DNA of 64,000 nt from Raphanus sativus. Lineage: Eukaryota; Streptophyta; Magnoliopsida; Brassicales; Brassicaceae. Of this stretch, positions 11,054 to 22,390 are shown piece by piece (position 1 is the first letter of the stretch; every line of letters begins with the position of its first letter). Both the position numbers and the translations under genes were made by a program. The notes beneath the pieces were generated by a model, which saw only the letters and a program-made list of their open reading frames with translations, was not told where the DNA came from and made no database searches. The stretch lies in the NCBI RefSeq assembly GCF_000801105.2, contig NC_079518.1, forward strand, positions 23,354,800-23,418,799, read 5' to 3'.

Positions 11054-13782
11054 GTGTGTGTGTGTAAATTAATATGTATTACATAATTGTTAGTATAACA
11101 TTTTAAAACAATTTTTTATTTATTACTTTAAATAATTATATTATGTGATTTTAGTCGTTTATTATATCACAGTGTATCATATAAAATCTAATATTTATAA
11201 CTAATTGAACTTATATTATAAAAGTGTTATACTAACAATTATAAATAAAATATTTTATATCTTATTTATATGATATATAAATTGATTTTGATGTGTGATT
11301 TTTATTTTATTATTTTTATTAATAAATATTGAAAAATATTAAAAGTTAACAAAAAATCTATAAGGAAATTTATTTTGGTTAAGATTCATTCTATTAAAGA
11401 AATCTATTATTTTAATTAGGAAATGACATTAAATATTTAAATCTATCATTTAAATAAAGAAAAGACAAAATTCTCTACTATCTTTGTTACCAAACAAAAT
11501 TTAATTTTTTAAAGACTTTTAACCCTATTACCAAACAAAAGCTTAAAGTATTTCTACTTTAATAAAATAGATACAAAATCTGGACCACAGTTAATATAAA
11601 GACTGTATCAAACTTCGATTTTCTTATGCAGGTCATTTAACAATGTACTAGATTTTGATCCGCGCTTTCAAAGCGCGTATTTATTTTCCTTTATTTTTTT
11701 AAACTGACAAATATTTAGTAAATGTCATATTTTCATATATTTGTTTTTATAAAAGACTTAAGCTTTTTATCTTTCTTTATCGTATTTCGTATTAAATGAG
11801 TATAGACCTGAGCACAATATCCGGATCCGAAGAACCAACCCGAAACTGACCCGAAAATCAGGATCCCGAAAATCAGGATCCCGAACCCGATCAGACCCGG
11901 GATAAATATCCGAATGAGTTCTAAATTGCTATATCCAAAGAACCGGTCCTGAACCCGATCCAAACCGAGAACCGAATGAGTATCCTAAGATATCCGAAAT
12001 GTGAATATATATCTAAAAATATATGTTATAATTATATTTATAATTATTTTAATATTTTAAATTAATATTATAAGTTAACTATAGTAGTTATTTCGGTACT
12101 TTTGAGTATTTTTTAGATAAAATATGATAGTTTGGATAAAAGTTTACCCAAAAAACTGTATAGAATGGATACTTTTTGGTTATTTTTGGTTAATTTTGAA
12201 TAATTTGGATACAAAAATTTGAACTGAATCGGATACTTTGATTACTTTGAGTACAACTAACCGAACCCGTTTTAGATAATTTGGTTATTTGGTTATTTTT
12301 CAGGTTCTTATGCCTGAGAACCGAACCCACCCGGACCCTGAAAGACCCGATCCGAACCCGATCCAAAATTCTATAATACCCGAATAGGATTTAATTTCAA
12401 AACCCAAAAAAATCCGATACCCAAAAGAACCAATCCGTACCCGAACGTCGAGGTCTAATGAGTATTTATGTTTAGAAAATTATAGTTTATTTTTTAATGA
12501 ATTAAGTTGGTATAACTCTGATAAATTAATTTTATTATGTGGTTAATTTTTTAAATAAAAAAATAATATACTTTTAATAAATATTTATACTTTTCAATGA
12601 AAAAATCATTTTTTAGGAATGCTTAAAAAATAATAATAATTAAGTGATTAATTTTTGTTTACTACACAAAATATTAAGAATGATTGAAAAGAATTTATTT
12701 GAACTTGGAGAAAAAATAAAAATTGGATCTGATTTCTTAATCGGCCCAAATGGCCCAAGAGAGATCTGAAGTGGGCAGTGGGCTGGATAAAAAAAATGAC
12801 CCAATATAGATGTGTTATTAATATTACTTGATTACCCTTAAAGAAATATGCAATGTTAATAAAGAAAATGGTATTTTTAGTAAAAAATCCAATAGGATCC
12901 TGTTTTAATAGTATTTATACTCAGGTCGTTTCCATAAAATTATGCAATAATTACCTCCTGTAGTGTTTGGAATTTTTTTAGTTTTATTAAGACTGATATT
13001 TAACCAAAAAATGAGGCAATAGTGAATATGATTTGCCATTATCATTATTTAAGTCGCCATTTTTTTTTGGGACCGACCTCATAATTGAATTGGTCAGGTC
13101 ATCAAATCCATCGTGAGCCAGCTAATGATCAAGACTCAAGCTACGACGACAAAAAAAAATAAAGTAAAAAAATTGATGATATGTTAAGCGTGTCTATTTA
13201 GCAACGTGAGAAGAAAGGTTAACCAAAATTAAAAATATCAAAGTGACTAGGATACACTTATGCGCAAGTAAACAAATCAAAAAGTTTCACAGGTTTAATG
13301 TTTAATCCTTGTCAAATGTATTCTAGCAAAAAAAGTGAAATAGAAAAACCTTACGTTGTAATGAGAATGTTATTGGTCACTCATATCTAGATTAAACGAA
13401 GAATTCAATCACAAGCATCCAATAATCTCCATAGGCTATTAAAACATGTACCTCATGTAATCTAACAATGTTTGGATGCTTCAAGATTTTGAGTGTACGT
13501 ATCTCTCTCTTAATCTGTAAGTTCTCGAAATCAAGACTGTGTAAGAACTTGAATCCACCTTTAAGCCAATCAAATCTAGAGTAAGATAAAAAAAGTGTTG
13601 ATTCAAAATGCAAAAACCTGAAAAGGGACGTTGAGGCGACTGGTACGAGACTTGTCGATGATTTTGACGGCAAACGATTGGCCAGAAACAGTATCTGTAG
13701 CGAGTTTGACTTTTGCAGAGTTCCCTTCACCAAGCGTTTCCCCAAGCTCGTATTTCCCAACACGCATTCCCTTCATCACCAT
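6837..13782 (-). CDS. CIPK17: CBL-interacting protein kinase 17-like (SnRK3), 11 exons, frameshift in exon 7
   Basis: This is a serine/threonine kinase of the CBL-CIPK calcium pathway. Exons: 13618-13782, 13452-13514, 8732-8803, 8544-8651, 8369-8449, 8114-8293, 7585-7769, 7382-7486, 7186-7302, 6963-7100, 6837-6884, all with GT-AG borders. The start [14 protein letters not shown] fits the family. Visible motifs: glycine loop [13 protein letters not shown] lysine, [18 protein letters not shown] activation loop and the CBL-binding NAF motif [15 protein letters not shown]; the end is a PP2C-interaction region ([15 protein letters not shown]). Every exon keeps phase except exon 7: its 185 nt leave the kinase-NAF linker out of frame and lead to a stop at the exon 7/8 junction. 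This is either a real null change or an indel error. Exons 2 and 3 are separated by a 4.65-kb transposon-filled intron. The CIPK17 assignment rests on remembered Arabidopsis similarity. Confidence 0.88.
9224..9258. repeat. Poly(T) tract, 35 bases
   Basis: An uninterrupted T run followed by GATGATGAT repeats (about 9267-9290). On the minus (transcribed) strand it is a poly(A) run. It could be the tail of an old retroposed insertion, but no LINE or SINE body is recognisable beside it. Confidence 0.7.
9938..9941 (+). mobile_element. Helitron 3' terminus (CTAG), 5' end not located
   Basis: A short inverted repeat (CCACGTTTTAACGCGG-like) lies about 10 bases before CTAG followed by T, the plant Helitron 3' signature. 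The same end appears in inverse orientation near 19640 and 26668. Confidence 0.45.
10027..10390. mobile_element. Harbinger-like MITE, 364 bp, TTA target duplication
   Basis: The terminal inverted repeats start GAGCATCTCCAA on the left and GGTCATCTCTAA on the reverse strand at the right. TTA flanks both sides (10024-10026 and 10391-10393). Inside, the word ACTATTTTAGTG and its reverse complement recur. The same element with the same flanks occurs inverted at 26221-26584 and 19197-19557. Confidence 0.6.
10595..11571 (-). mobile_element. Non-autonomous Helitron, 977 bp, inside CIPK17 intron 2
   Basis: On the minus strand it begins TCTATTTTATTAAAGTAG and ends with a GC hairpin (CCGCTCGGTTGGGCGG) followed by AAGATCTAG. 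It sits between host A and T without target duplication, as Helitrons do. It contains an (AT)n run at about 10997-11043 and a GTGTGTGT tract. No coding sequence is seen. Confidence 0.65.
11648..12917 (-). mobile_element. Non-autonomous Helitron, 1,270 bp, inside CIPK17 intron 2
   Basis: The 3' end (minus strand) is a perfect GC hairpin, GCGCTTTGAAAGCGCGG, then ATCAAAATCTAG. The 5' end reads TAAATACTATTAAAACAG. The duplicated intron DNA at about 37600-37640 lacks the element and reads straight across the site, which supports the boundaries. The interior holds degenerate CCGAACCCGA-type repeats. Confidence 0.65.
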
Positions 13783-14690
13783 CCAAAGTTCCAAACACAC
13801 ACGTACAACAACCAAAATCCTTTGAAACGATTGGATATGAGCAATATAGACTGAGTTTGACCTATGTATCTATGGCTTTGTATAAGACTGAGATTTGAAG
13901 AGGAGAAGAACTGAAGAAGATAAGAAGAGGGGTTGAGTTTTGGAGAAAACAACACGCCACTTCTCTTTTACTTCCTTCTTCTCTCTGCTTGGAAAAAGAA
14001 TGTATCCGTGAGTAACAGAAACAAATAATATATTTCTGTAAACTATTTATGTTGTTGTCCTTTTATCTATCTATATTCATGACTCCATCACCATGACTTT
14101 TCTATTTCTAGAAAACATGATTAAAAACATTTTCAATTATTATCATGATTGACTTTTAGATCCTCAAAATTAATTTATTTGCTTCAAACCTCATTCAAAA
14201 TCCTAAAAAACTTAGTAAACCATCCTTTGGTCACAATGCAATATGTAACATTTGCTGTATATTGAGCCATTTTCAATAAATAAAGAAAAACATTTTCTGG
14301 ATAATATCGTATTTATTCAATACTATATGATTTTATATATGAGATTATATATTCATCTTTCGTGATATACTATACAGGATACTATATGTTTGAATTAGAC
14401 AAGCAAATGCGCACTGAGACCATTATCGTACTAATCTTTAATATGACCAACCCAATTTTTATTCATCGAAGATAAGTTTTCTATAATATGAAAACATAGT
14501 GGCGGCACGAATTATTTGTTTTAAAAGTACTAGAATTCAAAGTATGAGTTTATTTCTGAAACTTAGCTCACACGTGTCTTTGTGCTTTGCGTGTGTACGG
14601 GTCAGAACTAGAAGTGTTCAACTCGGTAAAACAGAAGCAACTAAAAACTGAAGCGAACTGAAATAGATAACGTAGTTTGGATTTCGTAGT
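13783..14690 (-). promoter_or_regulatory. Upstream region of CIPK17
   Basis: A 5' UTR-like GA/CT-rich stretch lies at about 13880-13995. A CACGTGTC (G-box/ABRE core) sits at 14571-14578, about 790 bp before the ATG. Such elements mediate abscisic-acid response in plants, which would suit a stress kinase, but a single 8-mer is weak evidence. No other gene is seen. Confidence 0.35.
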
Positions 14691-15697
14691 ACCAAATATA
14701 CCGAATGTTATTTTTAAGAAACGGCGGTATATAGATATAGTTTAGTATATAGACTGATTAAACCAAATATACCGATCATTTTAAATATAATGGTATAATT
14801 ATAAGTAAATTATATAATATAATTAATAATATATTTTATTGATATGATCCTGGTACTTCAAATTTTGTATTTAGTAGTTTAATATTTTATGTTAAGTTAA
14901 AAGTTTTTTTAATTTTCTATCAAATAAAAAAAATTACTACCTTTTTGTTGATAAATATTTGTGCTAAGATTATTTATTTAATAGTATTATGTGTAACTCA
15001 TATTTCTTATTTTTATTCTATAAAAATATTACTATTATTAATTTAAGCACAAATATTTATCAACAAAAAGGTAGAAATTTTTGTTTATTTGATAGAAAAT
15101 TTAAGAAAAACTTTTAACTTACCATAAAATATTAAACTACTAAATACAACATTATAAGTAAATTATATAATATAATTAATAATATATTTTATTGATATGA
15201 TCCTCATACTTAAAATGTTGTATTTAGTAGTTTAATATTTTATGTTAAGTTAATTTTTTTTTTAATTTTCTATCAAATAAGAAAAATTACTACCTTTTTG
15301 TTGATAAATATTTGTGCTAAAATTATTTATTTAATAGTATTATGTATAAATAATATATATTTCTTATTTTTATTCTATAAAAATATTACTATTATTAATT
15401 TAATATGTTTACTAACTATTTAAATAAATAAAAAATACAAATAGCCTATTTAGAAACCGAAATATCGTCTTATTACATTAAAGTCAATATCTAAGCATAT
15501 AAAGTAAAATTCACAAAATATTATAAAAGATAAATATATTTATAGTTTTTTGGTATATAACTGGATAAACCGGAAACCGACGGTATATAAACTGAATTAA
15601 ATCAAAGTAGATATGATTTTTAATATAGTAGCTATTTTTTATAAAACGAAATACCGAAAAGTCAAAAAAACCGAACCGAAACCGAAAAGATATCCAA
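14691..15697. repeat. AT-rich block of inverted repeats
   Basis: A piece near 14880-14975 (CTACCTTTTTGTTGATAAAT) reappears inverted near 15045-15120 and again direct near 15240-15310, giving a large fold-back. The whole block is also present inverted at 18290-18860 and 25320-25880. It ends in degenerate AACCGAAACCGA repeats. No coding sequence is seen. Confidence 0.55.
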
Positions 15698-15785
15698 ATT
15701 GGAGACCCCTAGTCAGAACTTAAAAGGACAGTGTTTTTCAAGTACTCTACACCGCGAGCTGTTCTTTATAGTTTTTGGCTTTTTG

Positions 15786-15906
15786 TTTATCTTTATGCAA
15801 TTTGATTTTTGGAACCATAAATATGCCTATCTTTCCGACCAAATATTATTAATATGCCTATCTTTCCGACCAAATATTATTAATATGCCTATCTTTCCGA
15901 CCAATT
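15786..15906. repeat. Short tandem repeat, about 31-bp unit
   Basis: The phrase ATATGCCTATCTTTCCGACC recurs about every 31 bp (starting near 15822, 15852 and 15883), ending where the longer 350-bp repeat begins. Confidence 0.6.
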
Positions 15907-16600
15907 TGATTTTTGGAACCATAAATATGCCTATCTTTTTAGAACCAATTATTATAAACCCAAAACTTGATACACTGCAACGTTGTGGTGATGGATACGA
16001 GGGGTGGATGTGTGATAATTTGATGAAAATGCTAATGAAAAATGCTCACTAGCTAGGAGAAGCTCTAGAAGGTGCTATCACAGCTTAATTACCCAAAGGA
16101 AGAGATTCTTATGTGTAATACTAATAGAAATTATGTGTAATAAAAACTAATGAGAATTGTTACTAAGTTATAGTTTTAAACTAATGAGAAATGTTGCTCA
16201 GTTATATAAGTATAAACATGTTTAGAGTAAATTTGTGCAGATTCTTTCCGACCAATTTTATTTTTGGAACCATAAATATGCCTATCTTTTTAGAACCAAT
16301 TATTATAAACCCAAAACTTGATACACTGCAACGTTGTGGTGATGGATACGAGGGGTGGATGTGTGATAATTTGATGAAAATGCTAATGAAAAATGCTCAC
16401 TAGCTAGGAGAAGCTCTAGAAGGTGCTATCACAGCTTAATTACCCAAAGGAAGAGATTCTTATGTGTAATACTAATAGAAATTATGTGTAATAAAAACTA
16501 ATGAGAAATGTTACTAAGTTATAGTTTTAAACTAATGAGAAATGTTGCTCAGTTATATAATATAAACATGTTTAGAGTAAATTTGTGCAGATTCTTTGTG
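15895..16600 (+). repeat. Two tandem units of about 350 bp with a coding-like core
   Basis: Units start near 15897 and 16248. Each carries the same short reading frame containing CGDGYEGWMCDNLMKMLM, ending in a stop after KNAH. Conservation of this frame between units reflects their near identity rather than selection. I do not recognise the peptide; it may be an exon fragment carried by a transposon. Confidence 0.55.
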
Positions 16601-16910
16601 TTACTACAAAACAGACAATAGTCATTAACAGAAAACGAGATTCAAGGAAAAAAATATAAATTTTACTGGTCAATAAAGCCAGGACTACAACATACTCGTT
16701 CATGAACCCTAGTTCTACCTACTAATTCTATGGTCGAATTCTTTAATAGTTGATATTTTATTCTATGGATTATATTTCCTTTTATAGGTTGTCCATAGTC
16801 AATAATTAGATCAGATAGTTGTATATTCTGAAATATGAAAATATTTTTCCTTTTAGTAGAAGTTTTTTCATTTTACCCAGAAGCAAGGAAAAAACCCAAC
16901 TCAGAAGCCA

Positions 16911-17556
16911 TCTATCTTATTAAAACAGAAACATTATATTGGACCTAACATTTATTTTGTAAGTTTTTAAATTAAATACACCTTTATAGTTTATAGTTAA
17001 ACATACATTAAGTCACTAATGTTCATTTCTTTATACTACTATCCATGTTTTCAAACAATATACTTATTTCTTTATACTACTATCAATGTTTCTAAACAAT
17101 ATATTTTTTATACTACTATCAATGTTTCCAAATAATACAATAATTAATCTTAGTTATTTTATATCTATCATTTTCTCTTTAAAATTTTGTAGAAACGTCA
17201 TAATTTCATAAATTGCAAAATAGTGAACTTTAAAATTTCGATTATAAGATTACAAATTATGAAACTATTACAATTTAAATCCAATTAGATTACATATCGG
17301 TCATCCATCAGTTCAATCGGTTAGTCTCGGGTTTTAGTGATTTTTTAATATGAATATTTAAAAACATAAATTGAATTGTCAGATCTCCGGATTAACCGGT
17401 ATAATCACAATCGGGTTGAATTTAAAAATACTGATTTAAATGCAAAAATATTTTAAATACACACTCTTTAAAAATAACCAAAATATTTGTTAAATTATTA
17501 GTGAAATTTTTCATCGTAAAATATTCCGCGCTTCAAAAGCGCGGGTCAAAATCTAG
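16911..17556 (+). mobile_element. Non-autonomous Helitron, 646 bp (left copy)
   Basis: It starts TCTATCTTATTAAAACAG after host A, and ends with the hairpin CCGCGCTTCAAAAGCGCGG then GTCAAAATCTAG before host T. The same family occurs at 62428-63074 (647 bp). Confidence 0.75.
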
Positions 17557-18890
17557 TAAATTATTAAGGCAGGAGAAGAAGGTAAGCATCCTGCTCAGAA
17601 GCAGACGAAATGAATTCCTCGACTAATTATCCTTTAACCTTTTGGCCAGTATCTTTCGATTTCATGGATGAACTTGGAAGATAATTTTTTGATATATCAT
17701 GGTTTTACAAGTTTTGACCAAGATGTAAATCCTTTTTTAAAGCCTTTATATTAATTTCAAGTTATTTTTAATTACAAATCTAGGTATGTTTTGAACAAAT
17801 TTGGAGATTTTGGAGCAAATAAGAGCTTGAAGAGAATTAGAGTAAAAAAATCAAGTCGATGTCGAACTAAGGACTTGGTTGTCCGTCAACATCCTTCACT
17901 TACAAAGCAATCAATTTGTTTTTAAGATGGTTTCAAAAATTGCAACTTTAGATCAAAACATTTTAGTATTTACAAAGAAATTCCAGACGAGTTTTTGTCT
18001 TATATAATTTACTAGGTTGTAATCCGCGCGCGCGGAGTGATTGACTAAAAATTATTTTAAATTTATAGATGTTAGAAAATTAAAAGTTATAGTCATAAAT
18101 ATTATATCTAATAAGATGGTGAGAAATTGACCATGTTATATAATGTAATCTTTTTCAGTTTTATTTGTAATTGGTTTATGTGTAATTGAAATATATTTGA
18201 AGAAAACAAATTTATTAGAGTAAGCAAAGACTTATATAAATTTATTATGAATTTAAGCTAAAACAAAATGATGGAAAGTAATATATACCCTAATATATAC
18301 CGTCGGTACTATATGTTCATTTCTTAATTCAGTTTATATACCGTCGGTTTCCTGTTTATCCAGTTATATACCAAAAACTATAAATATATTTTTATCTTTT
18401 ATAACATTTTGTGAATTTTACTTTATATGCTTAGATATTGACTTTAATGTAATAAGACGATATTTCGGTTTCTAAATAGGCTATTTTGTATTTTTTTATT
18501 TATTTAAATAGTTAGTAAACATATTAAATTAATAATAGTAATATTTTATAGAATAAAAATAAGAAATATATATTATTTATACATAATACTATTAAATAAT
18601 AATTTTTTAGCACAAATATTTATCAACAAAAAGGTAGTAATTTTTCTTATTTGATAGAAAATTAAAAAAAAAATTAAGTTAACATAAATATTAAACTAGT
18701 AAATACAACATTTTAAGTATGAGGATCATATCAATAAAATATATTATTAATTATATTATATAATTTACTTATAATGTTTGTATTTAGTAGTTTTAACAAT
18801 AAATATATAAATTTTCATCGTATTAATTATATTATATAATTACTTATAATGTTGTATTTAGGAAATGACATTAAATATTTAAATCTATCA
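17557..18890. other. AT-rich DNA with a minus-strand Helitron end at 18012-18015
   Basis: A CTAG with a CCGCGCGCGCGG palindrome at about 18012-18045 is a Helitron 3' end in minus orientation. The 18290-18860 part is the inverse of 14800-15600. A short frame (KSLKRIRVKKSSRCRTKDLV) around 17820-17900 is open in the other copy but broken here by an extra base; no family is recognised. Confidence 0.45.
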
Positions 18891-19196
18891 TTTAAATAAA
18901 GAAAAGACAAAATTCTCTAATATCTTGTTACCAAACAAAATTTAATTTTTAAAGACTTTTAACCCTATTACCAAACAAAACACTATTTTAATGTAGTTTT
19001 TATACCAAACACAAATTTTAGGGTTTATATGTTGATAATATGGATTCAACTTTACATTTTTGACAAATATATACCGTCGGTACTATATGCTTAAGTAATA
19101 GGGTTAAAAGTCTTTAAAAAAAATAAATTTTGTTTGGTAACAAAGATAGTAGAGAATTAAAAAAATCGTGTTTGATTGAGTTGATTTAAATCGTAA

Positions 19197-19557
19197 GGCC
19201 ATCTCCAATGGGACTGCAAAACACTATTTTAATGTAGTTTTTATACCAAAATCATCTCTAAAAGGACTGCAAAAATTACACTATTTTAGTGGCAACACTA
19301 TAAATTTCACACTAAATTGGTGTGACACTATTCATCACATTAAAACACTATTCACTCCACTAAAATACAATTCAGTTATTTTATTAAATAAAATTACAAA
19401 TAAATAAATGAGAAATAAAAGATAAATACATATAATATTATAAAATATTTTTAGTGTGAAGTTTGGTGTTGTGGTTGGAGAAGAACTCTTTTTAGTGCTA
19501 AAATTACACTAAATAGTGGGTTTGACACACAAAATAGTGTTATGAGTTGGAATGCTC
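19197..19557. mobile_element. Harbinger-like MITE (left copy)
   Basis: This is the same element as 26221-26584, here 361 bp because of small indels, and inverted relative to 10027-10390. TAA flanks both ends. Confidence 0.55.
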
Positions 19558-20330
19558 TAAGTAATGTCTTTTCACGTTCTAAATTGCCATGCTTAAAGAG
19601 AAACACAAAAAATAGTTTGCCATGCTTAACGTATAATTAATTTACTAGGATACTACCGCGTAAAACGTGGAATATTTTTTTAATTTTCAAAAATCAACAA
19701 GAAATTATTGCAAATTTTAGGGTTATATGTTGATAATAGGGATTCAACTTTACATTTTGACAAATATATACCGTCGGTACATTTTAGTTGCCAATCCTAA
19801 CTTTTAGCTTTCAATTTCAAAAATGATGGAAAGTAATATAATTAAGAAATGAACATATAGAAACAATATTAACTTTCAAAATTAAGCTGATCGAAAATAA
19901 CAAATTGATGGGTTTTGACGTGTTGATTCCTTAATTGTAGAGTCTGGTACTTAAGTTAAGAGATTAAATGCAATTTGTAGTTTCTATTGTTCAATCAGTC
20001 AAGTGATCAAGATCAGTATGCGTCATAAAACCATGATCAATGCTTCTATCAAATCAATAGGGTTATATGATTAATATTCAAATACAAATTGCATCATATA
20101 AATCCAAAACACAAATATAACATATCAAAAAGTGAGGAACATAAACAATATGCACATAGGATAAATATAAATATATGTACACTGATATATTAAGGAATTA
20201 TATGATAAACACAAGACAGAATGCAAGAAGTGGTACACAAACATGGATGTTCAAAATACAAAAGTTAGACCAAAGCAAGTGCAAATTCTGCTTAGTCATT
20301 TGAGGAGTTCTTGTTTGTTTGGCATTGCTG

Positions 20331-20430
20331 NNNNNNNNNNNNNNNNNNNNNNNNNNNNNNNNNNNNNNNNNNNNNNNNNNNNNNNNNNNNNNNNNNNNNN
20401 NNNNNNNNNNNNNNNNNNNNNNNNNNNNNN
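20331..20430. other. Assembly gap, exactly 100 N
   Basis: A run of exactly 100 N is a conventional placeholder for a scaffold join of unknown size. Confidence 0.98.
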
Positions 20431-21300
20431 CTTTATGACATATTTTTATTATGATATTTTGATATAAAATTTTAAAGAGATATCATAGATATTAAGTTAA
20501 GTTTCTTAAAATAATATATTCATTTGAGTTTATTTTTTATTTTTTATTTTATATTGATAATATTGCTTAGTTTTTTTTTGTTTCTCTTCCAAAGAATATC
20601 ATATCAAGTTATTTCTTTATATTTTTAACCTAACTATTTCTACTAATTTTCAAAAAAAAATCAAATATATACTACCTATTGGAAAATAAAACGTGTAGAT
20701 ATAAATTTTTGATTATAATTTGTTATTTTATCTTTCTATATGATTTACATTTTCTTGATACATACATATTTTTTAAAAAAATTGCCTTCTTTTGCATTTG
20801 TTAGATAAGATTTAATTTTAATTTTTGTTCATTTTTGTTGCTTTTCAAATATTTAGTATGTATATCAATTAATAACAATTTTTCATTTTTTTTTACCTTA
20901 TATTGACTTTCATTTTTATTTTGAAATAATATTTTTAATCTTGATAAGTTTAAAGTATTAGATCAAGATGATGATCTATCATTTTTTTTGGTGTTTCAAA
21001 AATTGTATATGAGGATTTTCAATAGTTTAGCATATTTTACAATCTTATGTGTTGTTCATATACTCTTAATTCTTTGAAAATCTTATGAGATCACGTCAGG
21101 CGGAGGTACATTCAATGTGAACTGAAAGGTTTATTGATGCCAATAAATTTTCAATGAAAAAATAGTTGTCTTTTTTTTTAGTGAAAACCAAAAGAAAAAA
21201 ACATATCAATTGAGTTCCTTCTCTGGTTGACAAAGATTTGGGCATGTAAAAAACAATTACGTGTTAATGCTACTTTTTGATAAAATATGTTAAAGTAATT
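20431..21300. other. AT-rich DNA, no gene seen
   Basis: Very T-rich on the plus strand, with no open frame of note, no recognisable repeat end and no transposon terminus. Confidence 0.5.
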
Positions 21301-21349
21301 AGCAACAAATCAAAGGTTGTTGCATCTTCTCCTAAAATAACCTTGTAAC

Positions 21350-22390
21350 AATTGAGGCTGCATAGTGGTAGCTTCGACTTTAAGTCTCCTTAACGCCTTG
21401 CCACAGGAATCACGGCATCCCCATATTTCCCTTTTTCCTGTATGTGCTTCCTGCAAGAACAGAACCAACTTTCAAAAACTTACGCTCGCCTTATCATGTG
21501 ATCAGTTACTTTGTGAAATAGTGCTAGTGCAATACGTTGTCTAAACACATGCATGCTTCAAATGCTCAACATTCAAGATCTCACTGGAGCAAGAAGCATT
21601 CCTTTTGATGATCAGTTTTAAAACCCTTTTTATACAATAATATGCACAAGCAGAGGTCGACAGCGACCAGGTCCATAGATATCGCCAAGTCAAATTACTT
21701 GAGTCTATATCCCAGATCACGACCAAAGCTCAACCATCCTTCCTCTGCAGGTATTCTCAGTTTGGCTCGGGAGTTGACTGCAATGGAACATCTTAAAACC
21801 AAAGCTCAACCATCTTATTATTACCAAAAGAGATGAAAATTGGGAAAACATATAGAAACTCACTCTTCATTTACTCAAGCACCACCATAATCTCCATTCA
21901 CACCTGCAATACAAACTATAATATACCACGCCATCCTTTACAAATAAAGACAAAGAAACTGATTGACCAGAAGAAGAAAAAGAAAATGCATGCTTCTGTC
22001 AAAAATGAAAGAAAAACATTGATATACTGAGGAAAGGAAATGAGAAAAATAGTTACTGATGAGAGATAACAAAGCCATCCAAGAGTTCCAGTCCCAAAAA
22101 TTACTTCTGGTGCTCTATATGACCTCGACTGGACATAGTAGAATATGTACTCTGTCTCGAAACAGCTGCAACCAATTCACATCTGCTGTAGCTTTTGACC
22201 AATATGTTCTGAGGTTTCAAATCACAGTTTATAAGTCCAAGGCCATGTAAAAGTGTTTCAAGGCATTGAATAGTGATTGACTGTACAATACGTCCAAAAG
22301 AGATTAGGAATCTAATATAAAAATGTGGATAGATATAACTTTGAAAGCAATCGTTATAAACCCTAGAAAGCAATTGGTGTTAGATAATTT
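21350..22390 (-). pseudogene. DYRK-type protein kinase fragment (pseudogene)
   Basis: On the minus strand, near 22300-22170, the frame reads VQSITIQCLETLLHGLGLI, then NCDLKPQNILVKSYSRCE. After a short deletion another frame continues FETEYIFYYVQSRSYRAPEV. This is the catalytic and activation loop of plant DYRK-like dual-specificity kinases (family motif HCDLKPENIL...YVQSRSYRAPEVI). The catalytic-loop His is Asn, and the IDLGSS (DFG-equivalent) segment is missing. Downstream on the minus strand (21350-21830) are splice-like borders and short frames I cannot assign. It is not functional as it stands. Confidence 0.7.

Larger units (their letters stand above)
8804..13451 (-). other. Expanded intron 2 of CIPK17 (4,648 bp)
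   Basis: The intron is bordered by clean GT (after exon 2) and AG (before exon 3). It contains a 35-base T run, a GAT microsatellite, a Harbinger-like MITE, two complete minus-strand Helitrons and a plus-strand Helitron 3' end, plus AT-rich DNA. Parts of it (about 12918-13130) are duplicated at 37620-37715, 49014-49075 and 53768-53790. Confidence 0.8.
15885..20330. repeat. 4.45-kb block, left copy (nearly identical to 22916-27360)
   Basis: The block runs to the last base before the 100-N gap. It matches 22916-27360 end to end; the differences are mostly single-base run-length changes (for example T4 versus T5 near 16790 and 23805) and become denser toward the gap. This pattern fits one locus assembled twice, but a real recent duplication is not excluded. 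It contains a local 350-bp tandem repeat, a Helitron and a MITE mosaic. Confidence 0.85.
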
